Assembly (NCBI RefSeq): GCF_032460525.1 | Contig: NZ_CP135963.1 | Location: 3,906,001-3,970,000, forward strand | Length of the DNA: 64,000 bases | Direction: 5' to 3' | Source of the DNA: Geodermatophilus sp. DSM 44513 | Lineage (GTDB): Bacteria > Actinomycetota > Actinomycetes > Mycobacteriales > Geodermatophilaceae | Part shown: positions 24,939 through 33,827 of the stretch, piece after piece | How positions within the stretch are numbered: position 1 is the first letter of the stretch | Layout: every line of letters begins with the position of its first letter | The notes under the pieces: generated by a model | Told to the model about the DNA's origin: nothing | Seen by the model: the letters and a program-made list of their open reading frames with translations, nothing else | The model's database searches: none | Position numbers and translations under genes: made by a program

Positions 24939-25708
24939 TTCTTCACGTTCTGGTGGCCGAGCAGCTCGCGCAGCACGAACCAGGTGTGGCTGGAGCGCTC
25001 GCCGATCCGGCAGTAGGCGATGGTGTCCCTGCCGGTGTCCAGGCCGGCGTCCTCGTACAGCTTGCGCAGCTCGTCGTCGCTCTTGAAGGTGCCGTCCTCG
25101 TTGGCCGCCTTGCTCCACGGCACGTTGACCGCGCTGGGGATGTGGCCCGGGCGCTGCGCGCCCTCCTGCGGCAGGTGGGCCGGGGCGACCAGCTTGCCGG
25201 CGAACTCGTCGGGCGACCGGACGTCGACCAGGTTCTGCTGGCCGATCGCGGCGACGACCTCGTCGCGGAAGGCGCGGATGGAGGTGTCGGGCTCGGCGGC
25301 CCGGTACTGCGTCGCGGGCCGCTCGACGACGTCGGTGGACAGCGGGCGGCTGTCGAGCTCCCACTTCTTGCGTCCGCCGTCGAGCAGCAGGACGGCGGAG
25401 TGGCCGTAGAGCTTGAAGTACCAGTAGGCGTACGCGGCGAACCAGTTGTTGTTGCCGCCGTAGAGGACCACGGTGTCGTCGTTGCCGATGCCCTTGGCGC
25501 TCATCAGCTGCTCGAACTGCTCGCGGTCGACGAAGTCGCGGCGCAGCGGGTCCTGCAGGTCGGTCTTCCAGTCCAGCTTGACGGCACCCTCGAGGTGGCC
25601 CTTGTCGTAGGCGCTGGTGTCCTCGTCGACCTCGACGAAGACGGTGCCGGGGGCGCCGAGGTGCTCCTGGGCCCAGTCGGCGGTGACGAGCACGTCGTTG
25701 CGGCTCAT
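24875..25708 (-). CDS. cysA2: Thiosulfate sulfurtransferase (CysA2/SseA type)
   Basis: A two-domain rhodanese of 277 residues that moves sulfane sulfur from thiosulfate to an acceptor such as cyanide or a thiol. The catalytic loop TIAYCRIGERSSHTWF near residue 232 carries the active Cys followed by R-x-G-E-R, the thiosulfate class. DVRSPDEFAGK marks the second domain. It starts with ATG behind GGGAGGAA. It lies 149 nt downstream of a cysteine-rich leader peptide and upstream of sseC, so expression probably rises on cysteine limitation. Confidence 0.94.
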   Translation of the reverse strand: MSRNDVLVTADWAQEHLGAPGTVFVEVDEDTSAYDKGHLEGAVKLDWKTDLQDPLRRDFVDREQFEQLMSAKGIGNDDTVVLYGGNNNWFAAYAYWYFKLYGHSAVLLLDGGRKKWELDSRPLSTDVVERPATQYRAAEPDTSIRAFRDEVVAAIGQQNLVDVRSPDEFAGKLVAPAHLPQEGAQRPGHIPSAVNVPWSKAANEDGTFKSDDELRKLYEDAGLDTGRDTIAYCRIGERSSHTWFVLRELLGHQNVKNYDGSWTEYGSLVGVPIEKGA

Positions 25709-25857
25709 GGGTGTTCCTCCCGTGGTCGGTGGGGTCGGTCGTGCGCGTGCGGATCAGGGGGTGCGGCGTCCCGGGGCGCGGCGCACCGCGGCTGCCGGCA
25801 GGGGAGCGCGCGGGGTCCCTGGACGGCGGTCGGGGCGCGGGACGGGCGGGCTCGGCC

Positions 25858-25932
25858 TCAGGGGGCCGGACACAGGCAGCTGCGGACGCGGCACAGGTCG
25901 ACCGTGCGGCGAGAGGTCAGCAGCGGGCCCAC
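25858..25932 (-). CDS. Cysteine-type leader peptide upstream of cysA2-sseC (24 codons)
   Basis: GTG 25932 lies exactly 7 nt after TACCCT (25940-25945), so it is leaderless. The peptide has four Cys codons in its last 11 and the family pattern LLTSRRTVDLCRVRSCLC (residues 4-21), like the putative leader peptides preceding actinobacterial sulfur genes. A cysteine-responsive uORF is known before the orthologous mycobacterial cysA2 operon. Expected mechanism: ribosome stalling at Cys codons changes folding or translation of the 149-nt GC-rich stretch before cysA2 (25709-25857). Confidence 0.85.
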   Translation of the reverse strand: MGPLLTSRRTVDLCRVRSCLCPAP

Positions 25933-26055
25933 GGCGGCGAGGGTAACCGATCACGGGTGCCAGCCCGCCCGGGAGGCCGGGGGTCGCGGGCGCCGAGCGC
26001 CGTCCGTCCGGTCCACGGCAGGTGCCAACCCGGCCGCCCGCCCCGGTGTTCCGTC

Positions 26056-26730
26056 CTAGCCGCCGAGCACCGTGTCGGTCGCCTCGACGGTGACCAGCAC
26101 GCCGTCCCCGGCGGCCCGGACGCCGGTGACCTGCAGGCCGAAGGGCAGCGCCGGGATCCCGTAGCGCAGGTCGAGGGCGTCGCTGACCTGGTCGACGAAG
26201 GCGTCGGGGGCGTCGACGCCGGCGGTGCTGGCGTCCTCGACGTCGACCACCAGCTCGTCGCCGTCGACCGACACCGTGCCGGTCGCGGTGAGCGGCACGC
26301 GCTGACCGGCGAACTCCACGGTGGTGTCCACCCGCAGTCCGTCCCCCTCCTGGGCCACGGTGGCGTCCGGGCCCAGCTGGTCGGCCAGCAGCTGGTAGGC
26401 CAGCGTCGCCGTCCCGTCGACCCGCTCGACCGGCACCTGCTGCACCGACCCGGACACCACGTCGGACAGCGGCACCCGGACACCCCGCAGCGAGACGTCG
26501 GCCCGGGTGCCGGCGGGCTGCCCGAGGTCGGCCGCGGTCAGGGACACCTGCAGGTCCTCGTACCGGCCGGCGACCGCCTGGGTGAGGAACGGGAAGCCGC
26601 CGAACTCCAGGTCCGGCGCCCCGCCGAGCCCCGCCCGCTCGGCGACCACCCGCGCGACCTGGTCCTCGGCGACCTCCTCCCCGACCCGGTCGGCGACCAG
26701 CAGCAGGCCGCCCACCAGCAGCAGGACCAC
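26056..26730 (-). CDS. LmeA-like DUF2993 envelope protein
   Basis: A 224-residue DUF2993 protein: an N-terminal hydrophobic anchor (MVLLLVGGLLLVA), then a beta-rich domain with GGAPDLEFGGFPFLTQAVAGRYEDL near residue 38. In mycobacteria the DUF2993 protein LmeA supports lipomannan elongation at the outer face of the membrane. The real start may be CTG 26760, which overlaps the upstream TGA and adds SGRSARALLV, the usual positive N-region. The lmeA-glnR junction of mycobacteria is here split by about 19 kb. Confidence 0.8.
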   Translation of the reverse strand: MVLLLVGGLLLVADRVGEEVAEDQVARVVAERAGLGGAPDLEFGGFPFLTQAVAGRYEDLQVSLTAADLGQPAGTRADVSLRGVRVPLSDVVSGSVQQVPVERVDGTATLAYQLLADQLGPDATVAQEGDGLRVDTTVEFAGQRVPLTATGTVSVDGDELVVDVEDASTAGVDAPDAFVDQVSDALDLRYGIPALPFGLQVTGVRAAGDGVLVTVEATDTVLGG

Positions 26731-26756
26731 CAGCAGGGCGCGCGCGGACCGGCCGC

Positions 26757-27566
26757 TCAGAGGGAGTCCTGCAGCACGAGGGCGAAGGCCGCCGGGGCCG
26801 CGGCGGCGACCGGCAGCACGGCCCGCACGACCGGCGCCGCCCAGGCCCGCGCCCCGGGCACCGCGTAGGCCGCGGCCAGACCGGCCAGCGCGGCGACCGC
26901 GCCGAGCAGCAGGCCGGCGACGGACGCCACGAGGAGGGCGGCCGGGCCGCCGCCGTGCCGCAGCGCCGCGACGGCGGCCCCGGCCAGCGCGGCGACGACC
27001 AGCGCGGGCACGCCGTGCGGCACGCCCACGGCAACCGGCGGCCGCGGGAGCACCAGGTCGACCAGCGGGGCGGCGACCAGCGCCGTCCCGACCACGAGCA
27101 GCGCGGTGGTGGCGGCCGCCGCGTCACCGGCGGTGGGCAGCAGCAGGAGGACCGCCAGCGCGCACACCGCGCACAGCAGCAGCAGGACGCCGGCCAGGGA
27201 GCCGACGACGTCGTGGCGCGGCGCGCGACGCAGCATCTGGTGCAGCACCGCGGCGAGCAGGCCCAGCCCGGGCACGGCCAGCAGCGAGCCGACCCCCGGG
27301 CGCTCGGGCACCACGACCAGCAGGTCCGCGCCGGCCGCCCCGGCCAGCCCGAGCACCGGCGCGCCGGCCCGCGCGGGGACGCCGGTGGCCGGCACCCACG
27401 CCACCGCCAGCGCCACCTGCAGGACGGCGACCGCCACCAGGCTGCCGGTGTCCCCCGCCGCCGGCAGCACCAGCAGCAGTGCGGTCGCCGCCGCAGCCGC
27501 GGCGGCCGTGGACAGCTGGTGAGACCACGGTGAGGACGGCTCGGTCTCCAGCGCGGCGCGGGTCAC
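26757..27566 (-). CDS. Polytopic membrane protein, unknown
   Basis: About 269 residues and roughly eight hydrophobic segments, rich in Ala/Val/Leu, with short polar links (VLHQMLRRAPRHDVVGSL). No family motif recognised. I take GTG 27566 (VTRAALETEPSS) as the start; an upstream ATG at 27710 adds a non-membrane stretch of unlikely composition. The stop overlaps a possible CTG start of the DUF2993 gene, implying an operon. Confidence 0.65.
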   Translation of the reverse strand: MTRAALETEPSSPWSHQLSTAAAAAAATALLLVLPAAGDTGSLVAVAVLQVALAVAWVPATGVPARAGAPVLGLAGAAGADLLVVVPERPGVGSLLAVPGLGLLAAVLHQMLRRAPRHDVVGSLAGVLLLLCAVCALAVLLLLPTAGDAAAATTALLVVGTALVAAPLVDLVLPRPPVAVGVPHGVPALVVAALAGAAVAALRHGGGPAALLVASVAGLLLGAVAALAGLAAAYAVPGARAWAAPVVRAVLPVAAAAPAAFALVLQDSL

Positions 27567-28100
27567 CGATCGATGGTCGCAGAGCAGGACCACCCGGATG
27601 GGTACCCCATCGATTCCGTGAGCTGCTCCGGTGGCCGACAGCTCGTCCACGTCACGGATCGACCCCACCACCCGAGTCTGCCGCACAGCCGACGCACGTC
27701 GCTGCTCCACACCGGGGCGCGGCCCTGGTGCCGGTCCTCACCAGCAGGCCGATCGTGACCACGACGCCGGCCACGACGTCCGGGACAGCGGGGTCCTGGC
27801 CCCGGACCGGCCAGGAGCGGAGGAGCCGGCCACCGGGACGGCGCGGGTGGAGGGCCACGACTACCGCGCGATGACGGCTGGTCGGCGCCGACGAGAGACC
27901 CCCACCCGCCGGTGTCGTGCGCACGAGGCAGGCCGGGGCTGCGGCCCCGGGTCACGCGGGACCGGTCCAGACGGCGACCACCGGGTCCCGGCCTGCGCGC
28001 GGTCCCTCGGTCGCCAGCGACAGGCCATAGAGCGGCACCAGCGGCGCACGGAGCCTCGCGTCCTCCTCACCTGCTGATCGAGGCCACGCTCCGCCCGGCC
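27567..28100. other. Gene-free gap at the left edge of the catabolic island
   Basis: About 530 bases without an ORF showing convincing coding sequence. The only clear element is a hairpin CCGGGGC/GCCCCGG (27933-27950), about 150 nt past the stop of the GMC gene, which could end the island transcript. No direct repeat, integrase or tRNA remnant was seen. Confidence 0.55.
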
Positions 28101-29744
28101 TCAGTGAGCCGGGGCCTCCACCCGCCGCCCCATGTCGGCCACGAGCTTGTCCGCGCAGCGCAGGGCGAGAGCGCCGATGGTCGACGTCGGGTTGCCTGCG
28201 CCTCCCGTCACCATGGAGCTGCCGTCGCAGACGACCAGACCGGGGGTGTCCCACACGCGGTTCCAGGCGTCCACCACGCCCTCCTCCGGACTGTCGCTCA
28301 TCCGGCAGGTGCCCATGAGGTGCCAACCCGGCTGGGAGAAGGAGTCGTCCATCGGTTGGAGGTCGAGGCCCCGGGCGCCGGCCGCCGTGGCGATCTCCTG
28401 CAGCCGGTCGCTGCCGAACTCCAGCAGCGCCCGGGTGTTCGGGTGCAGGTCGTAGTGGACGTTGGCCGCGGGCAGCCCGCTGGAGTCCGTGGCCGTCGGG
28501 TCCAGCGTCACCCGGTTGGTGGGGACGGGCAGGTCGTCGGCCTGGATGGCACAGAAGACGTGCCGGTCGAACCGCTCCTCGAAAGCGGCGTGGTGCCCCT
28601 CACCCCACGGGGCCGGTGACCTCCCCGTCGTCGCCCCCAGTGCGCTGGACGCCGGGCCCCACGCGCCGCCGAACGTGATGGTGATGCCGTTGACGAAGCC
28701 CCGAGAGAGGTCCGTGTCGTACCACTCCTGACAGTACGGACCGGCACCGAAGGGCCCCTTGTAGTGCGCCGTCGACCGGTCGAACCACATGTCGCCCAAG
28801 CGGTACCCGTGTGTCATGAAGTGCCGCCCGACGTGGTCGGTGTCGTTCCCCAGACCGTGCGGATGCCTCCGTGACGTCGACATCAGCAGAGTGCGCGGTG
28901 AGCCGATCCCGTTGGCGGCCAGCACCACGAGTGGCGCATCGACACGGTGCCCGGTGCCGGTCCGCAGATCGACGTACTCGACGCCGTCGGCTGCGCCGTC
29001 GGCACCGGTGGAGATCCGCGTGACACGCGCCTCGGGTCTCAGGTCCAGCCCGAGGGCCAGTGCCGGCTTGACGTAGGCCTGCGTCGCCGTCCCCAGCGAC
29101 CCGCGTGGGCACCCGAAGTTGCACATCCCGCAGGTGTTGCAGGCCAGCCGGTCGCCTCGGTCCTCGGTGAGGATCGCGTTGTCCGCCGGCCACCAGTGCA
29201 CCCCGAGCTGATCCATCCCGTGCGTGACCAGGTCGTAGTAGTCGCCGTGCCGGACGAGTGGGAGCCGCGGCGCTCCCGGCCGGGGCGGATAGGCGGCGTC
29301 TCCGGGCAGTCCGCTGACACCGACGTCGGCGTCGTTCCGGTCGTAGAAGGGGGCGAGGTCCTCGTACGTCAGCGGCCAGTCGATGGTGCCCTCGAGACCG
29401 TGCTCGGTGCCCTTGCGGAAGTCCACCGGCTTGAGACGGTGCCAGAACGCCGAGTAGTGGTTGGTGCTCCCGCCCACGGCGTTGTACAGGTACGGCTGGA
29501 AGGTCCCGTTGGTCACGACCGGGAAGTCGTGCGGCTGGTTGCGGATGTTCGGCTCGAACGCCCAGTCGCGACGTAGGCCGTACTCCCAGTCGTCGGTGAA
29601 GGTCGGGTGGTCGGTCGGGTGGACGGCGGGCCCCTGCTCCAGACAGACGACCTTGGCACCGGCCCGCGAGAGCACGTAGCTGATCGCGGCCCCGGCCATC
29701 CCGGCGCCGACGACCACGACGTCGGGTTGGTCATGCCGTGGCAC
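28101..29744 (-). CDS. GMC family FAD-dependent oxidoreductase (island, copy 1)
   Basis: A 547-residue GMC-type dehydrogenase likely oxidising a polyol, sugar or hydroxy acid. The FAD dinucleotide motif VVVGAGMAGAAISYVLSRAG is at residues 9-28, GGSTNHYSAFWHRLK near 92, a Cys cluster CNTCGMCNFGCP near 205, and the C-terminal catalytic HLMGTCRM and NPTSTIGALALRCADKL near 485-525. The Cys cluster is typical of the branch with a small gluconate dehydrogenase-type subunit. The GTG start has GGAGGTG upstream and overlaps the partner subunit gene by 14 nt. Confidence 0.9.
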   Translation of the reverse strand: MPRHDQPDVVVVGAGMAGAAISYVLSRAGAKVVCLEQGPAVHPTDHPTFTDDWEYGLRRDWAFEPNIRNQPHDFPVVTNGTFQPYLYNAVGGSTNHYSAFWHRLKPVDFRKGTEHGLEGTIDWPLTYEDLAPFYDRNDADVGVSGLPGDAAYPPRPGAPRLPLVRHGDYYDLVTHGMDQLGVHWWPADNAILTEDRGDRLACNTCGMCNFGCPRGSLGTATQAYVKPALALGLDLRPEARVTRISTGADGAADGVEYVDLRTGTGHRVDAPLVVLAANGIGSPRTLLMSTSRRHPHGLGNDTDHVGRHFMTHGYRLGDMWFDRSTAHYKGPFGAGPYCQEWYDTDLSRGFVNGITITFGGAWGPASSALGATTGRSPAPWGEGHHAAFEERFDRHVFCAIQADDLPVPTNRVTLDPTATDSSGLPAANVHYDLHPNTRALLEFGSDRLQEIATAAGARGLDLQPMDDSFSQPGWHLMGTCRMSDSPEEGVVDAWNRVWDTPGLVVCDGSSMVTGGAGNPTSTIGALALRCADKLVADMGRRVEAPAH

Positions 29745-30204
29745 GGCTCACCTCCGTCGTGGGGACGTAGGAGCCGCGGCGCTTCGCCGGACCGGCCGTC
29801 GTCCCGGGGAGTGCGTAGCCCAGTGGCTGGGGTGCACCGTGGTAGTCGTAGCCGCGGTCGTGCATGGCGGCCAGCACGCGGGGGGAGGCGTAGTAGCCGT
29901 GGTAGACGTACTCCCGGATCCACCCGAAGGTCCACGCGTCGGACTGCTCCAGTTCGCGCAGGGCCGCCGCGGCGTCCTGCGGGCTGTCCAGCGGGAACCG
30001 GTCGGCGAGGGCCTGCAGGCGCGCACGGTCCTCCGGACTGGCCCGCTGCTTCATGAACCACGGCACCTGGGCAGAGCTGCCCGGGGGGTACACCCCGTCC
30101 CCCGGGAGCATCGCGTCGCACAGCGAGGCCACCTGCCGGCGTAGCGGTTCGGGGAACGTCGTCCCGAAGAAACCTGGCCGGGAGGGGTGGGGGAAACCGG
30201 TCAT
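29731..30204 (-). CDS. Gluconate 2-dehydrogenase subunit 3-like protein (copy 1)
   Basis: A 157-residue helical protein of the gluconate_2-dh3 type: FPEPLRRQVASLCDAMLPG near residue 17, then FMKQRASPEDRARLQALADRF, GYYASPRVLAAMHDRGYDYHG and QPLGY near 120. In characterised systems this subunit supports folding, export or electron transfer of a GMC partner. No Tat signal is visible, so the complex may be cytoplasmic. It is coupled both ways (ATGA start overlap; 14-nt overlap with GMC copy 1). Confidence 0.82.
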   Translation of the reverse strand: MTGFPHPSRPGFFGTTFPEPLRRQVASLCDAMLPGDGVYPPGSSAQVPWFMKQRASPEDRARLQALADRFPLDSPQDAAAALRELEQSDAWTFGWIREYVYHGYYASPRVLAAMHDRGYDYHGAPQPLGYALPGTTAGPAKRRGSYVPTTEVSRATA

Positions 30205-30674
30205 CCGGCCTGTCCCGGTGTCGCCGGCGACACCTCGCGGTAGATCGGCCCCCGGTCGAGGACGTGCTCCAGCAGGTCGGCGTACGTGTCCACGTCGTCG
30301 ACGATCGGCTGGGGCACCTGCCCGGGGTAGCCGAGGGCCTGCCGGACGTCGGGATTGAGGAAGTAGGCCCCTGCCGTCACCGTGCCCAGGGCGTCGAAGA
30401 CGGGTGAGTGCTGGGCGTTCAGCATCTCGACCGCCGCCTCGGCCGGCAGGCCGCCGGTCAGCTCCAAGGCCCTCCGCAGCCCCACGCCCAGGTCGGGTCG
30501 GGCCTGCAACGCCTGGTCGACCCAGTGTGTGTGGACCTCGGCCTGCGTGGCCGACGGCATGCCCTCGGCGCTCGGGACCAGGACGTCGGCGAGTTCGCCG
30601 TACCGTCGCCGGTCGTCCTCCGTGAGGACGTCGACGACCGAGTCGCCGCCTGTGTAGACGCTGCTCAGGCTCAC
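30201..30674 (-). CDS. Gluconate 2-dehydrogenase subunit 3-like protein (copy 2)
   Basis: A 157-residue partner of the upstream GMC enzyme, resembling copy 1 in length and layout (VVDVLTEDDRRRYGELADVLVPSAEGMPSA, LNPDVRQALGYPGQ near residue 120). GTG 30674 overlaps the GMC copy 2 stop (GTGA); longer upstream starts are shadows of that gene. Presence of two GMC-plus-small-subunit pairs side by side suggests duplication with divergence. Confidence 0.78.
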   Translation of the reverse strand: MSLSSVYTGGDSVVDVLTEDDRRRYGELADVLVPSAEGMPSATQAEVHTHWVDQALQARPDLGVGLRRALELTGGLPAEAAVEMLNAQHSPVFDALGTVTAGAYFLNPDVRQALGYPGQVPQPIVDDVDTYADLLEHVLDRGPIYREVSPATPGQAG

Positions 30675-32314
30675 ACCGCCACCTCCTGGTTGCGACGCTC
30701 GCTGATCAGGTGCTCGACGCACCGGAGGGCCAACGCCATGATCATCGCAGTCGGGTTCACGCCGGCTGAGGTCACGAAGATGCTGCCGTCGATGACGTAG
30801 AGGTTCGGCACGTCGTGCGCACGCCCCCACTGGTCGACGACCGAGGTCGCGGGGTCCTCACCCATCCGCGCCGTGCCCAGCAGGTGCCAGCCGCAGTCGC
30901 GCATCAGCCGAGTCACCGACGTGGACACCGCCCCCGCCGCCTCGTGCGCCTCGACCGCCCGGGCGATGTGGAAGTCGATGAGCGCACTCGTGTTCTCGGA
31001 GCTCGTGTAGATGATCTTCGGGGCCGGGATGCCGTCGGAGTCGGTGAGCTCACCGTCCAGCACGACCCGGTTGGTGTCGTCGGGGAGGTCCTCGGCGATG
31101 ATCCCCCACTCGAAGGACCGACCCATGGTCGCCTTGACGTTGCGGTGGAAGTTGGCGCCCCAGGACTCCTTGACCGGGCGCCCGCCGTAGCCGGCACGCA
31201 TGCCCAGCGGTCCGCCCGTCGGCATGACGTTCCACTTGGCTCCGCGCACGAACCCGCGAGAGGCGTCCGTCTCGTAGAACTGCATGGACTGGATCGCCTG
31301 ACCGGACGGGCCGATCCAGCTCTCGAGGTCGTCCTCGTATGTGCCGACGACGGCACCGTAGGGGTGCATCATCAGGCGCCTGCCGACCAGCCCCGAGGAG
31401 TTGGCGAGACCGTCGGGATGCGCGGTGGAGCGGGAGAGTTGGAGGAGGCGGGCCGTTCCGACGCCGTTGGCGGCGAGGACGACCACGCCGGCCTTCTGGT
31501 GGTGCTCCCCGCCGTTGCGGTCGACGTACACCGCGCCTGTGGCCCGGCCCTGGGCGTCCACCGTGATCTCACGGACGCGCGCCCCGGTGACCAGGACGGC
31601 GCCGGCGGCCAGGGCCTGCGGCCAGTGGGTGAGGTCCGTGCTGGCCTTGGCCCCCTGCGGGCAGCCGGTCAGGCAGGCGCCGTAGCGGACGCACGGGGAC
31701 TGGTCCCCGTGCTGACGAGACGCGATGGAGTTGGGCCCCGGCCACCAGTGCCAGCCCAGCTTGTCCATCCCCTCGGCGGCCTTGCGCCCGAACTTGCCGA
31801 TGGGCAGGGGCGGCAGCGGGTAGGGGGCTCCCGGTGGATAGGCAGGGTCGTCGCCGAGGCCGGACACGGCCATGGCCCGGTCCATGCGCTCGTAGTACGG
31901 CAGCATCTCGGCGTAGTCGAACGGCCAGTCGTCGGCCACGCCGTCCAGCGAACGGACCCGGAAGTCCGACGGGGCGAAGCGGGTCCAGTGGGCGGCGTAC
32001 AGGATGGTGCTGCCGCCCACGGCGCTGTACATCAGCGGGTTGACGTCGGACTCGGAGGTGTCGACCGGGTAGTCGGCCGCCCCCGCACGGACGTTGGGGT
32101 TGGGGTGCCAGTCCTTCTGCCGGAGCAACTCCCACTCGGGCTTGTCGCCGGCGAACACGCTGGTCGGCGTCCAGTCACCCTGTTCCAGGCACACGACCGA
32201 GAACCCGTTCTCGGCCAGTTCCTTCACAGCGACCGACCCGGAGGCGCCAGCACCGATCACGAGGACATCCGCGACGTCGGGCGCAGTGCGGTTGAGCAGG
32301 GGGATCGTGGTCAT
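30671..32314 (-). CDS. GMC family FAD-dependent oxidoreductase (island, copy 2)
   Basis: A 547-residue paralogue of copy 1. Motifs: VLVIGAGASGSVAVKELAENG near residue 18, GGSTILYAAHWTRF near 97, a reduced Cys pattern (CVRYGACLTGCPQGAK near 215), HLLGTARM near 487, NPTAMIMALALRCVEHL near 520. Probably oxidises a related substrate or a different carbon. ATG 32314 follows a purine-rich stretch (AGGAAGTGGGAAGC). First gene of the GMC sub-operon, with a promoter candidate about 235 nt upstream. Confidence 0.9.
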   Translation of the reverse strand: MTTIPLLNRTAPDVADVLVIGAGASGSVAVKELAENGFSVVCLEQGDWTPTSVFAGDKPEWELLRQKDWHPNPNVRAGAADYPVDTSESDVNPLMYSAVGGSTILYAAHWTRFAPSDFRVRSLDGVADDWPFDYAEMLPYYERMDRAMAVSGLGDDPAYPPGAPYPLPPLPIGKFGRKAAEGMDKLGWHWWPGPNSIASRQHGDQSPCVRYGACLTGCPQGAKASTDLTHWPQALAAGAVLVTGARVREITVDAQGRATGAVYVDRNGGEHHQKAGVVVLAANGVGTARLLQLSRSTAHPDGLANSSGLVGRRLMMHPYGAVVGTYEDDLESWIGPSGQAIQSMQFYETDASRGFVRGAKWNVMPTGGPLGMRAGYGGRPVKESWGANFHRNVKATMGRSFEWGIIAEDLPDDTNRVVLDGELTDSDGIPAPKIIYTSSENTSALIDFHIARAVEAHEAAGAVSTSVTRLMRDCGWHLLGTARMGEDPATSVVDQWGRAHDVPNLYVIDGSIFVTSAGVNPTAMIMALALRCVEHLISERRNQEVAV

Positions 32315-32556
32315 GCTTCCCACTTCCTGGCGTGGCGCCCACGCCGAGACGCAACTGACGGGTCTGGTGCCTGGAACGAGGCGGCGGTGGTGCCGCCGCG
32401 GCGGCGCGAGTGCCGACCGCGGGATCGCCCACCCCGCAGCCACCGCACCGGGCCCCCGGCGTGCGGGCCTGCGCGACGGACCTCATGCCTCGCTTCGCCT
32501 CCCGGTCACCGTCCGACTCGCCGCCGGGTGTGGCAGAGCTCACCCGACGGAGGGCG

Positions 32557-32608
32557 ACCGTAGCGGCGTTGTTCCGCTCACCGCAACCCCGTTCGGCATG
32601 GCGAAACG
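32557..32608 (-). promoter_or_regulatory. Promoter and operator candidate of the GMC sub-operon
   Basis: Minus strand: TTGCGG (32581-32586), an 18-bp spacer, TACGGT (32557-32562). Just upstream of -35 is an imperfect palindrome CGTTTCG...CGAACG (32590-32608) that shares CGTTTC and a following ATGC with the site at 45447-45459. The gap 32315-32738 otherwise holds no gene; the predicted untranslated leader is about 235 nt. Confidence 0.5.
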
Positions 32609-32738
32609 AAGTCGACCCACGGATCGGTTCAACCGGCCACTCGAGCCGGACGGACCAGGGCAGCCGGACACCGTCACGCCACGGCTGCCGGCGAGGCGTC
32701 GACCCAACGCCGCCGGGTGGTGCGCCGATCGACGCAGG

Positions 32739-33527
32739 TCAGGAGGCCACGACCCCCGGAGCGGGGAGGGGCTCCCCGCGCCAACCGAGCCGCTCGCTGG
32801 CCCTGTGCGTCACGTCGAGGACCAGGGCACCGAGCGCATCTGCCCCCGTCTGGTCCAGCCGGAACTGCGGCAGCACGACGGCGAGGCCGGCGACGGCCTG
32901 CCCCGTCGCGTCGTGGACGACGGCGCCCACGGCGCACACGTCGTCCCGCCAGTACGCCCGGTTCACGGCGTAACCGCGCGCTCGCACGTCCGCCAGCAGT
33001 GCTCGAAGGGCTGCGGGCTCGGTGATGGTGCTCTCGGTGTGGCGCGACAGCGGTTCGGACAGGTACCGCTCGAGCAGGTCCTCGTCCTCGGCCAGCATGG
33101 CGAGCCCGGGGGAGGATGTGTGCAACGGCCAGATGGCACCCACCGTGGCGACCGACATGACCGAGTGCCGGGACGGGATCGCATCGATGCACACGGCCTC
33201 TCGGCCGGTGGCAACCGCGAGCAGGGTGGTCTCCCCGGTGCGCTCGTTCAGCTCCTCCTGGGCCCAGCGGAGCTCGCCGCGGAGGTCGATGTCCTTGAAG
33301 GCCGATGCGGCCAAGGTCAGGCACCGCGGACCCAGGCGGTAGCGGGCATCGGGCAGCTGGATCACGTAGCCGCTGCTCTGCAGCGTCCGCGCCAGCCGGA
33401 ACGCGGTGGCCTTGCTGGTCCCGATGCGATGAGCCAGCTCCGTTGCGCCGATGGGACCCTCCCCGAGCGCCTCCAGCAGGCGCAGAGCGCGCTCCACTGA
33501 GGACACCACCCCGGAATCGCTGTCCAT
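32739..33527 (-). CDS. IclR family transcriptional regulator of the island
   Basis: A 262-residue IclR regulator: winged helix (SSVERALRLLEALGEGPIGATELAHRIGTSKATAFRLARTL, residues 9-50) and an IclR effector domain from about residue 80 (LRGELRWAQEELNERTGETTLLAV, GLAMLAEDEDLLERYL, GYAVNRAYWRDDVCAVGAVVHD). IclR members respond to small organic acids and sugar acids. ATG 33527 has GGAGG at 8-nt spacing. It lies between the two island operons and is the obvious regulator of both. The 300-nt gap upstream (33528-33827) shows no gene. Confidence 0.9.
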   Translation of the reverse strand: MDSDSGVVSSVERALRLLEALGEGPIGATELAHRIGTSKATAFRLARTLQSSGYVIQLPDARYRLGPRCLTLAASAFKDIDLRGELRWAQEELNERTGETTLLAVATGREAVCIDAIPSRHSVMSVATVGAIWPLHTSSPGLAMLAEDEDLLERYLSEPLSRHTESTITEPAALRALLADVRARGYAVNRAYWRDDVCAVGAVVHDATGQAVAGLAVVLPQFRLDQTGADALGALVLDVTHRASERLGWRGEPLPAPGVVAS

Positions 33528-33827
33528 CGTGCAATCCTCCCATTCCTGCAGGTGTTGCCAGGTGCTCGGCCGGGGGCCTGTTGCACCGGGCTGCACGGCC
33601 ACGGTGCGGCGAGCGGTCCCCGCGTACGTCGACGACATCTCCTCCACACACCGGGTGAGGACACCGCACCTCCAGCGCGCCGGCCCGACGACGCGGAACG
33701 GCGGGCGTCGGGCAGGCCACCGCATCGGCTCCCGGGTGGGCACGCGCAGGCGGCGCCCGGCCGGGACGGCGCACGTCCGGCACTCCGACGTGACCGCTGT
33801 CCGGGCGGCCGTGTCCCCCGACGAGCG

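Noticed and set aside
27567..28100. Integration site or mobile-element remnant at the island edge
   Set aside because: I looked for direct repeats shared with 45460-45714, integrase or transposase fragments and tRNA ends and saw none.
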